A stretch of 33,549 nucleotides of DNA from a virus. How positions within the stretch are numbered: position 1 is the first letter of the stretch; each line of letters starts with the position of its first letter. Location: positions 1 through 33,549 of the IMG/VR virus record IMGVR_UViG_3300037140_000288; one strand, 5' to 3'. The position numbers were made by a program, and so were the translations under genes. Under the pieces are notes generated by a model, which searched no databases, was not told the DNA's origin, and worked only from the letters and a program-made list of their open reading frames with translations. Below, in pieces: positions 16,431 to 23,895 of the stretch.

Positions 16431-16850
16431 TTAGGGCTTGGCGAGCGAGTTGCGGAATACGAGCGACATGCTCACAGCGCTTCCGAGTGGAAGGTCTGTT
16501 GCCGTTCCGCTGTCGTAGACGGTGAAGAAGATCGTCCACGTTCCGTCCGCGTTCTGGTACGGAGTGCCGAAAGACACCTCGTAACCACCTTGCGGTGCGG
16601 TGAAAGTCAGATTACCGATCTGGCTCACGACCGCTAGAAACGGATTGGTCGTCTGAATGACGTACGTTCCAGTTTCACCCGTCGCTCCATTGATCCCGGA
16701 GGCGCCACGAATGACCGTGACGAAAGACGAGTGTGGATCTCCTTCTCCCATGAGAGGAGGAGTCGTCCCGCCCTGCGGCTTGACGGTGAAATTGTAAAGA
16801 ACGTGCTTTACACCCTGTGACTGCATATCGTGAAATGATCTTTCTGCCAT
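16431..16850 (-). CDS. Possible capsid-associated/decoration protein with short collagen-like segment (139 aa)
   Basis: ATG 16850 with AGGAG 6 bases upstream. The N-terminus (MAERSFHDMQSQGVKHVLYNFTVKP) and the strand-rich remainder, ending VSMSLVFRNSLAKP, match a pattern of small phage head-region proteins that start with a F-x-D/Q-V...KH-x-L-x-x-G/N-x-F element and end with F-x-N. Residues 49-61 (GASGINGATGETG) are four perfect Gly-X-Y triplets, an oddity in such a small protein. It is the next minus-strand gene after the major capsid gene, separated by an HNH insertion and 94 non-coding bases. Decoration or cement function is inferred from order and size only. Confidence 0.55.
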   Translation of the reverse strand: MAERSFHDMQSQGVKHVLYNFTVKPQGGTTPPLMGEGDPHSSFVTVIRGASGINGATGETGTYVIQTTNPFLAVVSQIGNLTFTAPQGGYEVSFGTPYQNADGTWTIFFTVYDSGTATDLPLGSAVSMSLVFRNSLAKP

Positions 16851-16944
16851 TTGATCTCCTGCGTTTTTACTTTCACGCCGAGAACCTGACCCCGGCTGTG
16901 GACCGGGGCCCGATACTCAATTTATTAGAAATGTATTCTCCGTT
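16851..16944. other. Intergenic hairpin region between capsid-associated gene and HNH gene
   Basis: CCCCGG (16890-16895) and CCGGGG (16903-16908) form a 6-bp GC-only stem with a 7-base loop. On the minus strand this would follow the major capsid gene if the HNH gene were absent, so it may be the remaining capsid-transcript pause site or terminator. No U-run follows. The interval must also carry the start signals for the plus-strand HNH gene, but no clear promoter or ribosome site was seen. Confidence 0.3.
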
Positions 16945-17418
16945 ATGACCAAGCTCATGGGAGAAATCAACGGAAGTTTCAAACATGGTGCTCGTCGAAA
17001 GGGAGAAAAGACCTCGCCCGAGTACGACGCATGGCGCAACATGAAGAAACGGTGTCTCGATCCGAATATCCCTGACTTCCATTTGTGGGGAGGTCGTGGA
17101 ATCCGAGTCTGTGACGAATGGATCAACAGCTTTGAAGCTTTCCTCCTTGCAGTTGGTCCTCGTCCTTCGATCCGATATTCGTTGGACCGATTTCCCGACC
17201 CTGACGGGCATTACGAACCCGGCAACGTCAGATGGGCCACAAAACCGGAACAGAGACACAACTCCAAAGCCGCGAAGCTCGATTGGGAGAAAGCCAAGCT
17301 CATCCGAGAGCGACTGGCCGCTGGGGAATCCCAGCAATCCATCGCTGATTTGTTCGGTGTGAGTCAAAGGAATATCTCCCAAATCAAACTCGGTAGGATT
17401 TGGACGACGGAGTTCTAG
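16945..17418 (+). CDS. Free-standing HNH-type (GGRGI family) endonuclease with C-terminal HTH (157 aa)
   Basis: It has the same architecture as the protein at 10793-11302: KHGARRKGEKTSPEYDAW..M..RC, WGGRGIRVCDEW, then SLDRFPDPDGHYEPGNVRWAT, followed by a helix-turn-helix (ERLAAGESQQSIADLFGVSQRNISQIKLG). The two proteins are clearly homologous but well diverged, which suggests separate arrivals or an old duplication. ATG 16945 is used; an in-frame ATG 4 codons later (MGEING) is an alternative, and neither has a strong ribosome site. The gene runs opposite to the virion operon. Its TAG stop shares the palindrome TTCTAGAA with the stop of the major capsid gene, a 4-base overlap. It is likely a homing-type mobile gene targeting the capsid-gene junction. 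Confidence 0.8.
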   Translation: MTKLMGEINGSFKHGARRKGEKTSPEYDAWRNMKKRCLDPNIPDFHLWGGRGIRVCDEWINSFEAFLLAVGPRPSIRYSLDRFPDPDGHYEPGNVRWATKPEQRHNSKAAKLDWEKAKLIRERLAAGESQQSIADLFGVSQRNISQIKLGRIWTTEF

Positions 17419-18662
17419 AATTGTACAGTGCCGTTGTGGCCGGGGGCCGAGCAGTAGGTGCTGGCGCGGTACAGAGCGCGCATTTGGTACGCGTCTGCAC
17501 CCGCCTGACGGAGCCACTGCAACCCGTCGATGCCTTCGCCTGCGACCCGGATGAGCTCTCCCATTGACGGGATAAGCCACGAGTCGAGTTCAAGCATGTA
17601 ACCCTGTCCTTGCGGACAGAATATGTCGTTGAGGATCTTGACGTGCCCGTACGGCGTCGCCAGATTGATGCCCTCGAACGCAATCTGCGCGTTCTCGAAG
17701 CTCTCAACAGTGATGTACTGGACGCGCGACCCAAGCTCTCGCTCCAAGTCGGCATAGTCAACTGGATTCGTTACGAAAATGTCAGGTCGTCCATTCATGC
17801 GCTGGACGAGCATGCCCAGCTGAATCATCGACTCGGACTTCGGAGCGCCGTTGCCCTGGTAAGCTACTCCGGCAAGACGGACCGGATCTGCGCTACGGAC
17901 GACCCCGTTGAAGGCCGCCGTAAGGCGTCCCGCGTTGCGTTCCGCCTGGGTCGGAATCCAAGCGTCGATGCCTGCAATTGCACCGTTGTAGTTTCCATTC
18001 ATGAAGATGTAGTCGCCTGGCGCGGCGGCTGCAATTCCAGCGGCCCACGAAGCGCCGGAGACCGTGATTGTCCCGAGGTTAATATCCACCCCAGTGACAT
18101 TCACTGTTCCCGTGCGAACGAGAGCGCCACCGGTGCCGTCGTCAGAACTTACTTGCAGGATCTGGCCCTGGAAGAAGTTGAAGATCTGGCTTGGGACGGC
18201 CAGCGTGATCGTGTTCGTAGCGACGTTGGAGCCGGTCGAAATCTGACCGAAAGAACCACCGCCGTCACCGAAAAGATCTGCGCCGAGCTTCTGTCCGAGG
18301 CCAATGAAAGCGCCGTCGAATTCAGAAACCATGGCGTCAACTAGCGCGTTGGCCTCTCCCTTCGAACGGTCGATGGCCTCACCAGTTACGTTCGCCGAAG
18401 CGTACGCGCTCTTCCACGGGCAGAGCCACTGGTTGTATACGGAGCTTGATCCAGTCGTGAAGGCGACTGTATCGCTAGCGGAGACCGCCGACCCAATGGC
18501 CGAACGGATCGCGCCTACGTACTGGACACCACCTTGGTTCGGGTCCTTCGGCATGATGCCGAGCAAACTCGACTTGAATGCCAAGGTCTCAATCTTCTTC
18601 GTCGTATACCGATTCTTTAGAATGGCCGTTGCGGCGGCCACATCAAAATTGAAATTGCTCAT
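17415..18662 (-). CDS. Major capsid protein, HK97-fold type (415 aa)
   Basis: Residues 1-60 (MSNFNFDVAAATAILKNRY...IETLAFKSSLLGIMPKD..GGVQYVGAIRSA) resemble the N-arm and E-loop entry of HK97-type capsid proteins. Residues about 155-230 form a beta-rich insertion (FNFFQGQILQVSSDDGTGGALVRTGTVNVTGVD...PGDYIFMNG). The C-terminal half has the P- and A-domain pattern (MNGRPDIFVTNPVDYADLERELGSRVQY, FEGINLATPYGHVKILNDIFCPQGQGYMLELDSW, LQWLRQAGADAYQMRALYRAS). It directly follows the scaffold gene, the usual order, with AGGA 8 bases before the ATG. The protein would form the procapsid shell with the scaffold at 18698-19654. Confidence is high from context plus pattern. Confidence 0.85.
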   Translation of the reverse strand: MSNFNFDVAAATAILKNRYTTKKIETLAFKSSLLGIMPKDPNQGGVQYVGAIRSAIGSAVSASDTVAFTTGSSSVYNQWLCPWKSAYASANVTGEAIDRSKGEANALVDAMVSEFDGAFIGLGQKLGADLFGDGGGSFGQISTGSNVATNTITLAVPSQIFNFFQGQILQVSSDDGTGGALVRTGTVNVTGVDINLGTITVSGASWAAGIAAAAPGDYIFMNGNYNGAIAGIDAWIPTQAERNAGRLTAAFNGVVRSADPVRLAGVAYQGNGAPKSESMIQLGMLVQRMNGRPDIFVTNPVDYADLERELGSRVQYITVESFENAQIAFEGINLATPYGHVKILNDIFCPQGQGYMLELDSWLIPSMGELIRVAGEGIDGLQWLRQAGADAYQMRALYRASTYCSAPGHNGTVQF

Positions 18663-18697
18663 TTGGAAAGTCCTGGTTGCGGGACTCTCGAACTCGG

Positions 18698-19654
18698 CTA
18701 CTTGGCAACACCCTGAGCTCTCAATTGATCTGCAAGGATCTTCCGCGACTCGCGGTCAGATAACTTGGAATGATCAACTTCGATTATCTTGGTCTTTTGC
18801 CCGGAAAGCTTATTCGTGAGAGTCTTTGTCGACGGCTTCTTGTCGATTGCCGCAGGATCTTTCGCAGAATCAATTAATTCTTTCGCTTTAGAAGCAGCAC
18901 TTTTCGATCGACTGCTACTATGAGTCTCGTATAAAGTTTCTAACACATAACACACGTCGTCGTAGCTCATCTTGGACGCGTCGATGGGCAAGCCTGTGCC
19001 TGGATCGATGGTGCTCGTGATTTTGGCCAAAGTGTTGTAGGCCATATGAACGATAACGTCCGGAGGCTGCTGAGAAAGATGCGGATACTTGGTCTCATCC
19101 GCCGCGGCAGACACGAGATCCTTTTGAGCCTGGGCACGGATTTGAGCGTTCTTCTCGCCCGTGAGTCTGTCCTCTAGAGCCTTCCTGTCACCCTTCTCTT
19201 GATCGAGCTGGGCTTGAAGCTGGGCCATCCGCTGCTCGGGAGACCCCTCCATGATGGAGCGCCGAGCAAGGTCCTCCTCGGTCATGCCGAGATCTTTGAG
19301 CGCCTTGTACGGATCAGCTTTCAGTCGCTGCTGATATTCTCTGGCGGCCTGATTTTCCCTCTGTAGACGTTCGTTCTCACGTCTGACGGAGTCTACTTGA
19401 TTCCGCTGCTGATCCGCCTGAGCTACCCGCTCACGATTAATGCGGGCGTCTTCCCGGGCTTTCTTGGCTGCCTTGGAGGCCTGTGATAGAGGATCCGGAA
19501 CTACAATACCAGAGGCTCCCACCGCAGCGGCATCCGCGCCACTTGCAGGAGACACGGCCTCAGTGGCCGCTGCGGTGGGAGGGGCGCCGGCCTTAACGGG
19601 GCCAGGTACGGGGGCTGTTGCTGCGACAGAAGGTACAGCTGCTGCTTGTGTCAT
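18698..19654 (-). CDS. Capsid scaffolding protein (318 aa)
   Basis: An Ala/Pro-rich, probably disordered N-terminus (1-55) is followed by a long charged coiled-coil region (about 60-190: RERVAQADQQRNQVDSVRRE, LQAQLDQEKGDRKALEDRLT). A C-terminal basic helix (LSDRESRKILADQLRAQGVAK) is of the kind that binds capsid subunits in scaffolding proteins. A short conserved-looking segment DPYKALKDLGMTEEDLARR (about 113-131) is frequent in phage scaffold proteins. AAAGG lies 5 bases before the ATG. It lies between portal and major capsid genes, the standard location. The role is assembly of the procapsid; no protease motif was seen. Confidence 0.8.
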   Translation of the reverse strand: MTQAAAVPSVAATAPVPGPVKAGAPPTAAATEAVSPASGADAAAVGASGIVVPDPLSQASKAAKKAREDARINRERVAQADQQRNQVDSVRRENERLQRENQAAREYQQRLKADPYKALKDLGMTEEDLARRSIMEGSPEQRMAQLQAQLDQEKGDRKALEDRLTGEKNAQIRAQAQKDLVSAAADETKYPHLSQQPPDVIVHMAYNTLAKITSTIDPGTGLPIDASKMSYDDVCYVLETLYETHSSSRSKSAASKAKELIDSAKDPAAIDKKPSTKTLTNKLSGQKTKIIEVDHSKLSDRESRKILADQLRAQGVAK

Positions 19655-19668
19655 TGTTGCCTTTTCGC

Positions 19669-21588
19669 TTAGTTACCGATGCCCGTCAAAGATTGCGCTG
19701 CTTGATGGGCCTGCATCCGTTGCATATCCGTTTGAGTGTGCTGCTCTAAACCTGCCGCCGTTCCTGGTGGAGGAGGGGGACCTGCTCCCGGTTGTGGAGG
19801 AGGCGGAGGGGGTTGCGGAAGCATCGTCGCACATTCATCGATCCATCGACGAATAAGTTCAAGTCGTTCAGAAGGAACGTCATCGAGCCGCGCTTTCAGG
19901 TAACACATCTGCATTATTCTGATGCTTTCCTGAATATTCATATACGGCTCAGGCGGAAAATAATCGTCACGCTCAACGATGGAGTCGTAAGCGCGCATGA
20001 CGTTGTCATAGCTAGCGTCGTTGAACGACCGATACGACTCCAAGTCCGGCATATCGAGCAAGCGCGTTCCCGCTTGCGGATCGATCATGCCAGCATTAAT
20101 CATATCTTGCACGACTTGCAGTCTTGCAGCAGGATCGTCGGCGAGTTGATTTGTCGGGAAAAGCTTAAGAGTGAACTCCTCATCAGCAAGATTGGCGTCC
20201 GCCCAAGCGACCGCCTTCATCATCATCTTGGAACCAGTCGCCTTCACCTCGAAGGACGGATTCATCGCGGACGCTTCACGAGCTAGGTGAACAATGTGAT
20301 GCGCAATATCCAGGAACCAGTGTTGATATTCTCTGTAACACGGCTGGAAGCGCTGTGATTGAACGTCCGCGTAGACGAGCATTGCCTTTCCGCTGTTTAG
20401 GCCCGGTGGCTTCTCGGAAGAGGCTGCCATCTGGCTGATGCCGACAACTTCAAAGCCCTTTCCCCACAGGTTCCAAAGGTGCTCGTACACATCGTTTGCG
20501 ACGGGCTGAAAAGCGATATACTCGGGCTTTTGACCCGTGTAACGAACGATTGAAGCAACAATGTCGTTAATCGCATTCGTGTTGATGCGCGCGTTCTCTT
20601 CAATCATCCAATGACCGACAGCCAATTTTTGGCTGCGCTGGATGTTCTGCATCAAACGTGAAATTTCAATTTGCTGCGGTTGAAGCTCTTCCGCTAAGCC
20701 CAAACCCCAAATGCCGTTGAGAGGCTTCTGTCGATAGAGAACCACGAACGGAAAATGATCGGCCTCATATTCTTCGTCTTCGAGAAGAACGTTTCCGACG
20801 GCCATCGAATGACGCCCGTCTTTGGATCCGTCTTCACCGGGAACGGCGGCGAGGTGCCAGCCTTCAACAACGATGACTTGGTCGAGAAGCTGTGTGCTTC
20901 CGTCCGTCGTGCTCATCGTCGAAGAATCGAGGAAGCCACCGGACGGACCAGCGGATTTAATTTTATCCGCTAAATCAGGATAGCGCTCCATGAGCGCGTA
21001 CCGGTCGACGTACCGATATTGGTACATGTTCTGCGGCTCACCGTAGAACGCGTCCTGGTCATCGACGAGCAGCTCGTGAGGAAAAACTCGGTCGATTTTA
21101 ATTTTAGGCTTAGGACCGTCAGTGTCGAGATACACCTTGACAATACCAAGGCCCCAAATAGCTGAATCTCTTACAATTGTAGGAGCTAAATCCTCTAAGC
21201 CGGTCTCGTACGCGATGCCGTCAATGAACTTCTCTAGTAATTTTGCTTTTTGCTGTAGTGACCAATCACCGCCAGAAGTCTCAAACGAGACTTTCGGGCG
21301 GTCCTTCGTAATGAGAGAAACGTAAGTGTCAATGACTGATTTGATTAAATTTAGTGTGAGCCTGTTGCTCTTGCCCGTAGGAGCCTTGTTTCGATAGAGC
21401 CGGGGCGTCAAGCCCATGATCGGCTGGTTCGAGTACATGCGGGCGTTTATCGCCATCGCTGAGCGCGTCTGCTCTAACGATCGATAATTGTGCCCCGCAA
21501 CATCCATCAAGCGCTCGGCGCGTCTTCCTGACTCTGTCCACCAACGAGCCTCACGCGCTAAGGCACCAAGCGAAGGAGAGAGGGCCAT
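19669..21588 (-). CDS. Portal protein (639 aa)
   Basis: The protein has the portal pattern: an N-terminal helical part, RLTLNLIKSVIDTYVSLITKDRPKVSFE (about 77-104), then paired domains with IVRDSAIWGLGIVKVYLDTDGPKPKIKIDRVFPHELLVDD. A wing/stem section contains PLNGIWGLGLAEELQPQQIEISRLMQNIQRSQKLAVGHWM, and a clip-to-crown helical region follows (GLNSGKAMLVYADVQSQRFQPCYREYQHWFLDIAHHIV). The C-terminus is a Pro/Gln-rich tail. Length is in the podovirus portal range. It forms the dodecameric ring through which terminase packages DNA. The start overlaps the stop of a 66-aa gene (TAATG) and the stop lies 14 bases before the scaffold start. Confidence 0.85.
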   Translation of the reverse strand: MALSPSLGALAREARWWTESGRRAERLMDVAGHNYRSLEQTRSAMAINARMYSNQPIMGLTPRLYRNKAPTGKSNRLTLNLIKSVIDTYVSLITKDRPKVSFETSGGDWSLQQKAKLLEKFIDGIAYETGLEDLAPTIVRDSAIWGLGIVKVYLDTDGPKPKIKIDRVFPHELLVDDQDAFYGEPQNMYQYRYVDRYALMERYPDLADKIKSAGPSGGFLDSSTMSTTDGSTQLLDQVIVVEGWHLAAVPGEDGSKDGRHSMAVGNVLLEDEEYEADHFPFVVLYRQKPLNGIWGLGLAEELQPQQIEISRLMQNIQRSQKLAVGHWMIEENARINTNAINDIVASIVRYTGQKPEYIAFQPVANDVYEHLWNLWGKGFEVVGISQMAASSEKPPGLNSGKAMLVYADVQSQRFQPCYREYQHWFLDIAHHIVHLAREASAMNPSFEVKATGSKMMMKAVAWADANLADEEFTLKLFPTNQLADDPAARLQVVQDMINAGMIDPQAGTRLLDMPDLESYRSFNDASYDNVMRAYDSIVERDDYFPPEPYMNIQESIRIMQMCYLKARLDDVPSERLELIRRWIDECATMLPQPPPPPPQPGAGPPPPPGTAAGLEQHTQTDMQRMQAHQAAQSLTGIGN

Positions 21589-21788
21589 TAAGTGGGCAGC
21601 CCTTCGGTCGCGGCGAAGAGAAGCTCTTCGTCAGTATATTCACGAGGGGGAGGAGATGGGGAACTCCCTCCAATTGGAAAGAAGGCGCCGGGATGGAGTG
21701 TAATTGAAATACCATCCCCTTGAAAACTAGAAATACCCTCCGCCTTCATGACATGGGCGTATTCTGCAAGCTCAGCAGGAGTTAGCAT
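21588..21788 (-). CDS. Small hypothetical protein upstream of portal (66 aa)
   Basis: The N-terminus MLTPAELAEYAHVMKAEGISSFQGDGISITL has a short helix followed by a beta-hairpin, a pattern shared by many tiny proteins encoded next to phage portal genes. The rest is Pro/Ser-rich, ending DEELLFAATEGLPT. The stop and the portal ATG overlap by one base, so translation is coupled. GGAAAG lies 4 bases before the ATG. No function is known for this type of protein. Confidence 0.6.
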   Translation of the reverse strand: MLTPAELAEYAHVMKAEGISSFQGDGISITLHPGAFFPIGGSSPSPPPREYTDEELLFAATEGLPT

Positions 21789-21853
21789 CCTGCTTTCCGG
21801 AAATCAAAAAAGTTCTAGCCGGAAATCTGGAAGGGTTGGACGTACCGGCTGAT

Positions 21854-22006
21854 ATGAAGAAGCTCATTCCCTCATCCCCTCTCCTCGCCATGGCGATGCT
21901 ACTCCTCGCGGTGGGTTGTTACACCGTTCCGAAGTGGTACCTGGACCATCAGGACGAAGAGCCGGCGGCCACAATTGTAGCTGCCAAAGCGGTCTTCGGG
22001 TACTAG
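21854..22006 (+). CDS. Putative small lipoprotein (50 aa), plus strand
   Basis: This ORF is too short to be picked by a usual length cut-off. It begins MKKLIPSSPLLAMAMLLLAVGC: two Lys, a hydrophobic core and a plausible lipobox (LAVG/C, Cys22), leaving a 29-residue mature peptide with a Tyr-Thr-Val-Pro start and an acidic DHQDEE stretch. It runs opposite to the late operon in the gap between the portal and terminase modules. The frame is open upstream to 21752, and TTG 21836 is an alternative start. No good ribosome site precedes ATG 21854. The stop TAG is immediately followed by the ATG of the next small ORF. Short lipoproteins include Rz1-type outer-membrane spanins, but no partner spanin is recognised, so that is only one possibility. 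Confidence 0.45.
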   Translation: MKKLIPSSPLLAMAMLLLAVGCYTVPKWYLDHQDEEPAATIVAAKAVFGY

Positions 22007-22156
22007 ATGGATCTCCCTGACGCTTTCAAGCAGTTGGAAGAGGCTAGAGCAGCCCTTCTTGCGAAGCGTCAGGAACTCATGCTTGAAATCGCTCAGATCG
22101 ACGAAGCCCTCGAAAGTCCGGCAATCCTACGCGTAAAGAAAGTGAAGAAGATATGA
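22007..22156 (+). CDS. Putative small coiled-coil protein (49 aa), plus strand
   Basis: It starts directly on the base after the lipoprotein-like ORF's TAG. The sequence FKQLEEARAALLAKRQELML EIAQIDEALE follows a heptad pattern and would form one continuous coiled coil of about 40 residues, ending in a basic tail KKVKKI. No membrane segment is present. The zero-gap junction with the ORF before it and the ATGA overlap with the ORF after it suggest translational coupling. The function is unknown. Confidence 0.45.
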   Translation: MDLPDAFKQLEEARAALLAKRQELMLEIAQIDEALESPAILRVKKVKKI

Positions 22157-22254
22157 GATCACACGTGAACATGCATAAATGGGGAAGACCGGCTGATGGC
22201 TCTACAGAAACCAAAATATGTGCTCGCGTCGGTAATGACGACATAGCAGATTGA
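22153..22254 (+). CDS. Possible tiny ORF coupled to coiled-coil ORF (33 aa)
   Basis: The ATG at 22153 overlaps the preceding stop as ATGA. The peptide (MRSHVNMHKWGRPADGSTET...) is hydrophilic with one Cys and has no motif. It may be fortuitous. It is listed because it continues the coupled plus-strand chain, and because a competing minus-strand frame here (22159-22341) has no better support. Confidence 0.25.
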   Translation: MRSHVNMHKWGRPADGSTETKICARVGNDDIAD

Positions 22255-22292
22255 AGATTTGCCCGCGGCTGTTTGAAGCGCGAGCATGATTG

Positions 22293-22457
22293 CTATGGCA
22301 GTGATTCTTTTTGAGAAATGTGACGATGCTTCTCCGCCCACACCTCACACAGAAGCAAATCTTCCTTGCAAGTGAAGTGGAGCTCTTCTAGGCAGACGAC
22401 ACAGAACTCTCCATCGAAGAACGGAGACTTTCTGATATTTTCTTTTTCAACGCACAT
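22293..22457 (-). CDS. Small four-Cys (zinc-ribbon-like) protein downstream of terminase (54 aa)
   Basis: Residues 19-37 carry C-x2-C-x7-C-x6-C (CVVCLEELHFTC then KEDLLLC), a likely zinc site. ATG 22457 has GAGG 8 bases upstream. A GTG at 22475 that overlaps the terminase stop would add six residues and is an alternative. It is the next minus-strand gene after the large terminase and is followed by a roughly 500-base interval that lacks well-supported minus-strand genes. Small zinc-finger proteins near phage terminase genes are common and mostly uncharacterised. The function is unknown. Confidence 0.45.
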   Translation of the reverse strand: MCVEKENIRKSPFFDGEFCVVCLEELHFTCKEDLLLCEVWAEKHRHISQKESLP

Positions 22458-22467
22458 TCGGAGATCC

Positions 22468-23895
22468 TCAATCACTACTTCCGGGAAAATCGTTCAGGTC
22501 GAAGGCTGGACCGTAAAGCTCCGAGTCTCCCTCTCCCGCGATAACGCGATTTCGTTTGTCTTTTTCCCAAAAATCTTCAACGTACTTGTGCACGATTTCT
22601 TCCGGCGTCTTTACCTTGTCGTCCGGGAGCTTCTGCAAATAAGTCGTGCACGCGCGCCAAATGTAGAGCAAGCTGTCTGTAAGGTGGTTGTCGAACCCCG
22701 CATGCTCCTTTTTACGGCCCTCGTCCCACGGAAGCTCGACGATTTCCTTTATAAGATCGAGATTCGCGGGGCGGAGTATTTTGATTTTTCCGGCCTTAAG
22801 GTCACCGTTGAGCAAATCGATGTACCCGCGCTTATTGGTCTTCTGCGCGGGCTCCATTGGGACAGAAAACCGACGACGGATCTCTTCTGCGTAGCCCTTC
22901 CCCATGCCACCTTCGTCGCCGATCACTCGGGTGAAATGGAAAACACCTTCAAGCTCCGCCACACGTTCACCAACCTCGTTGGGACTCATCCCTTTCTCTT
23001 TGAAGCTCGCAATGACGTAGGCCACCGGGTCGTGTGGACGGTATCCAAGAAGAGTACAGGCGGTTGCGTCGTCGAAGCCAAAGTCTACCCCCAACATGTA
23101 CGTCCAGGGTTCAGTGGTAGTAAGTTTTGGAAGCTCGTCAATGCAATTTCGCAGCTCGTCGAAGCTACCGTACACCATCCCCTGACTGACGTTGACAAAT
23201 TTTGCTTCATATTCCTGCGCGAACTTAGCCCCAAGCTCGATGCGAGCCTGAGCTAATTCTTCTGGCGAGATCCGCGGGCATTCAGTCGCGGGAACCTCGA
23301 AGCGTTCCCAGATGGCTTGGCGCCGCTCCCAACACTCGAAAAAGTGCCCACGCCGGCCCTTCGGCGTCCCGGACAAGATGAGCCTGCCTCGGCGAATAAT
23401 GAGCATAGGCAAAATTGCCGTGTGCAGCTCGTCCGGAATGTCTCCTGCTTCATCTTCAATTATTAAGTCCGCCGTAAAAGACCTAACGGTTTTCTCGGTC
23501 GCTGGTAGGCTAACGATCCTCGACTTATTTCCGAACAGGATCGTGGAGACAGAATCACCTGAAATTTGAACTTTGAGCGGGAGCCAGGCCAAACGCTCTT
23601 TGCATTTGATGATGAGTTCTTTCGACTGGCGTTCAGCCGGGCAAAAAACGAGGATCGTTGATCCTGGCTTGTAAATCGCTGTGTGAACGCAAAGTGTGGC
23701 GAGAGTTGTGCTCTTTCCAGACTGGCGACTACAATTAAGGAGGATTCTTCTACTTGAAGAACGAAGGACCTTGGTTTGCCAAGGGTCCGGGTCCAAATGA
23801 GTCATCCGCGCGAAGGCGGCAGCGTCTTTATTTGCACGCCTTCGGGCTTTCTCTAGCGCAAGCGCTTCGAGCTGGACGAGAAGTTCTGGGGTCAC
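22468..23895 (-). CDS. terL: Terminase large subunit, ATPase and nuclease (475 aa)
   Basis: All expected motifs are visible: Walker A SRQSGKST at 56-63, Walker B LIIEDE at 144-149 and the coupling motif SGTP at 175-178. The RNase H-like nuclease acids are in GVDFGFDDATA (Asp271), VIGDEGG (Asp327) and NHLTDSLLY (Asp407). The enzyme docks on the portal, pumps DNA into the procapsid with ATP and cuts the concatemer. The GTG start at 23895 overlaps the preceding stop as GTGA; no better in-frame ATG lies before the first conserved segment (DPWQTKVL at 37-44). Length is normal for the family. Unusually, the candidate small subunit lies about 5.7 kb upstream, with a modification cassette between. 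Confidence 0.95.
   Translation of the reverse strand: MTPELLVQLEALALEKARRRANKDAAAFARMTHLDPDPWQTKVLRSSSRRILLNCSRQSGKSTTLATLCVHTAIYKPGSTILVFCPAERQSKELIIKCKERLAWLPLKVQISGDSVSTILFGNKSRIVSLPATEKTVRSFTADLIIEDEAGDIPDELHTAILPMLIIRRGRLILSGTPKGRRGHFFECWERRQAIWERFEVPATECPRISPEELAQARIELGAKFAQEYEAKFVNVSQGMVYGSFDELRNCIDELPKLTTTEPWTYMLGVDFGFDDATACTLLGYRPHDPVAYVIASFKEKGMSPNEVGERVAELEGVFHFTRVIGDEGGMGKGYAEEIRRRFSVPMEPAQKTNKRGYIDLLNGDLKAGKIKILRPANLDLIKEIVELPWDEGRKKEHAGFDNHLTDSLLYIWRACTTYLQKLPDDKVKTPEEIVHKYVEDFWEKDKRNRVIAGEGDSELYGPAFDLNDFPGSSD

Noticed and set aside
17610-18344. Plus-strand 244-codon frame opposite the capsid gene
   Set aside because: The capsid frame has clear protein-family character; the antisense frame has none and no start signals.
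22159-22341. Minus-strand 60-codon frame with a short hydrophobic stretch downstream of the four-Cys gene
   Set aside because: Only a GTG start overlapping the previous gene is available, with no ribosome site, and the residue pattern is not convincing; the competing plus-strand chain is better coupled.
22366-23256. Plus-strand 296-codon frame opposite the terminase
   Set aside because: All terminase motifs are in the minus frame; the opposite frame is a by-product.
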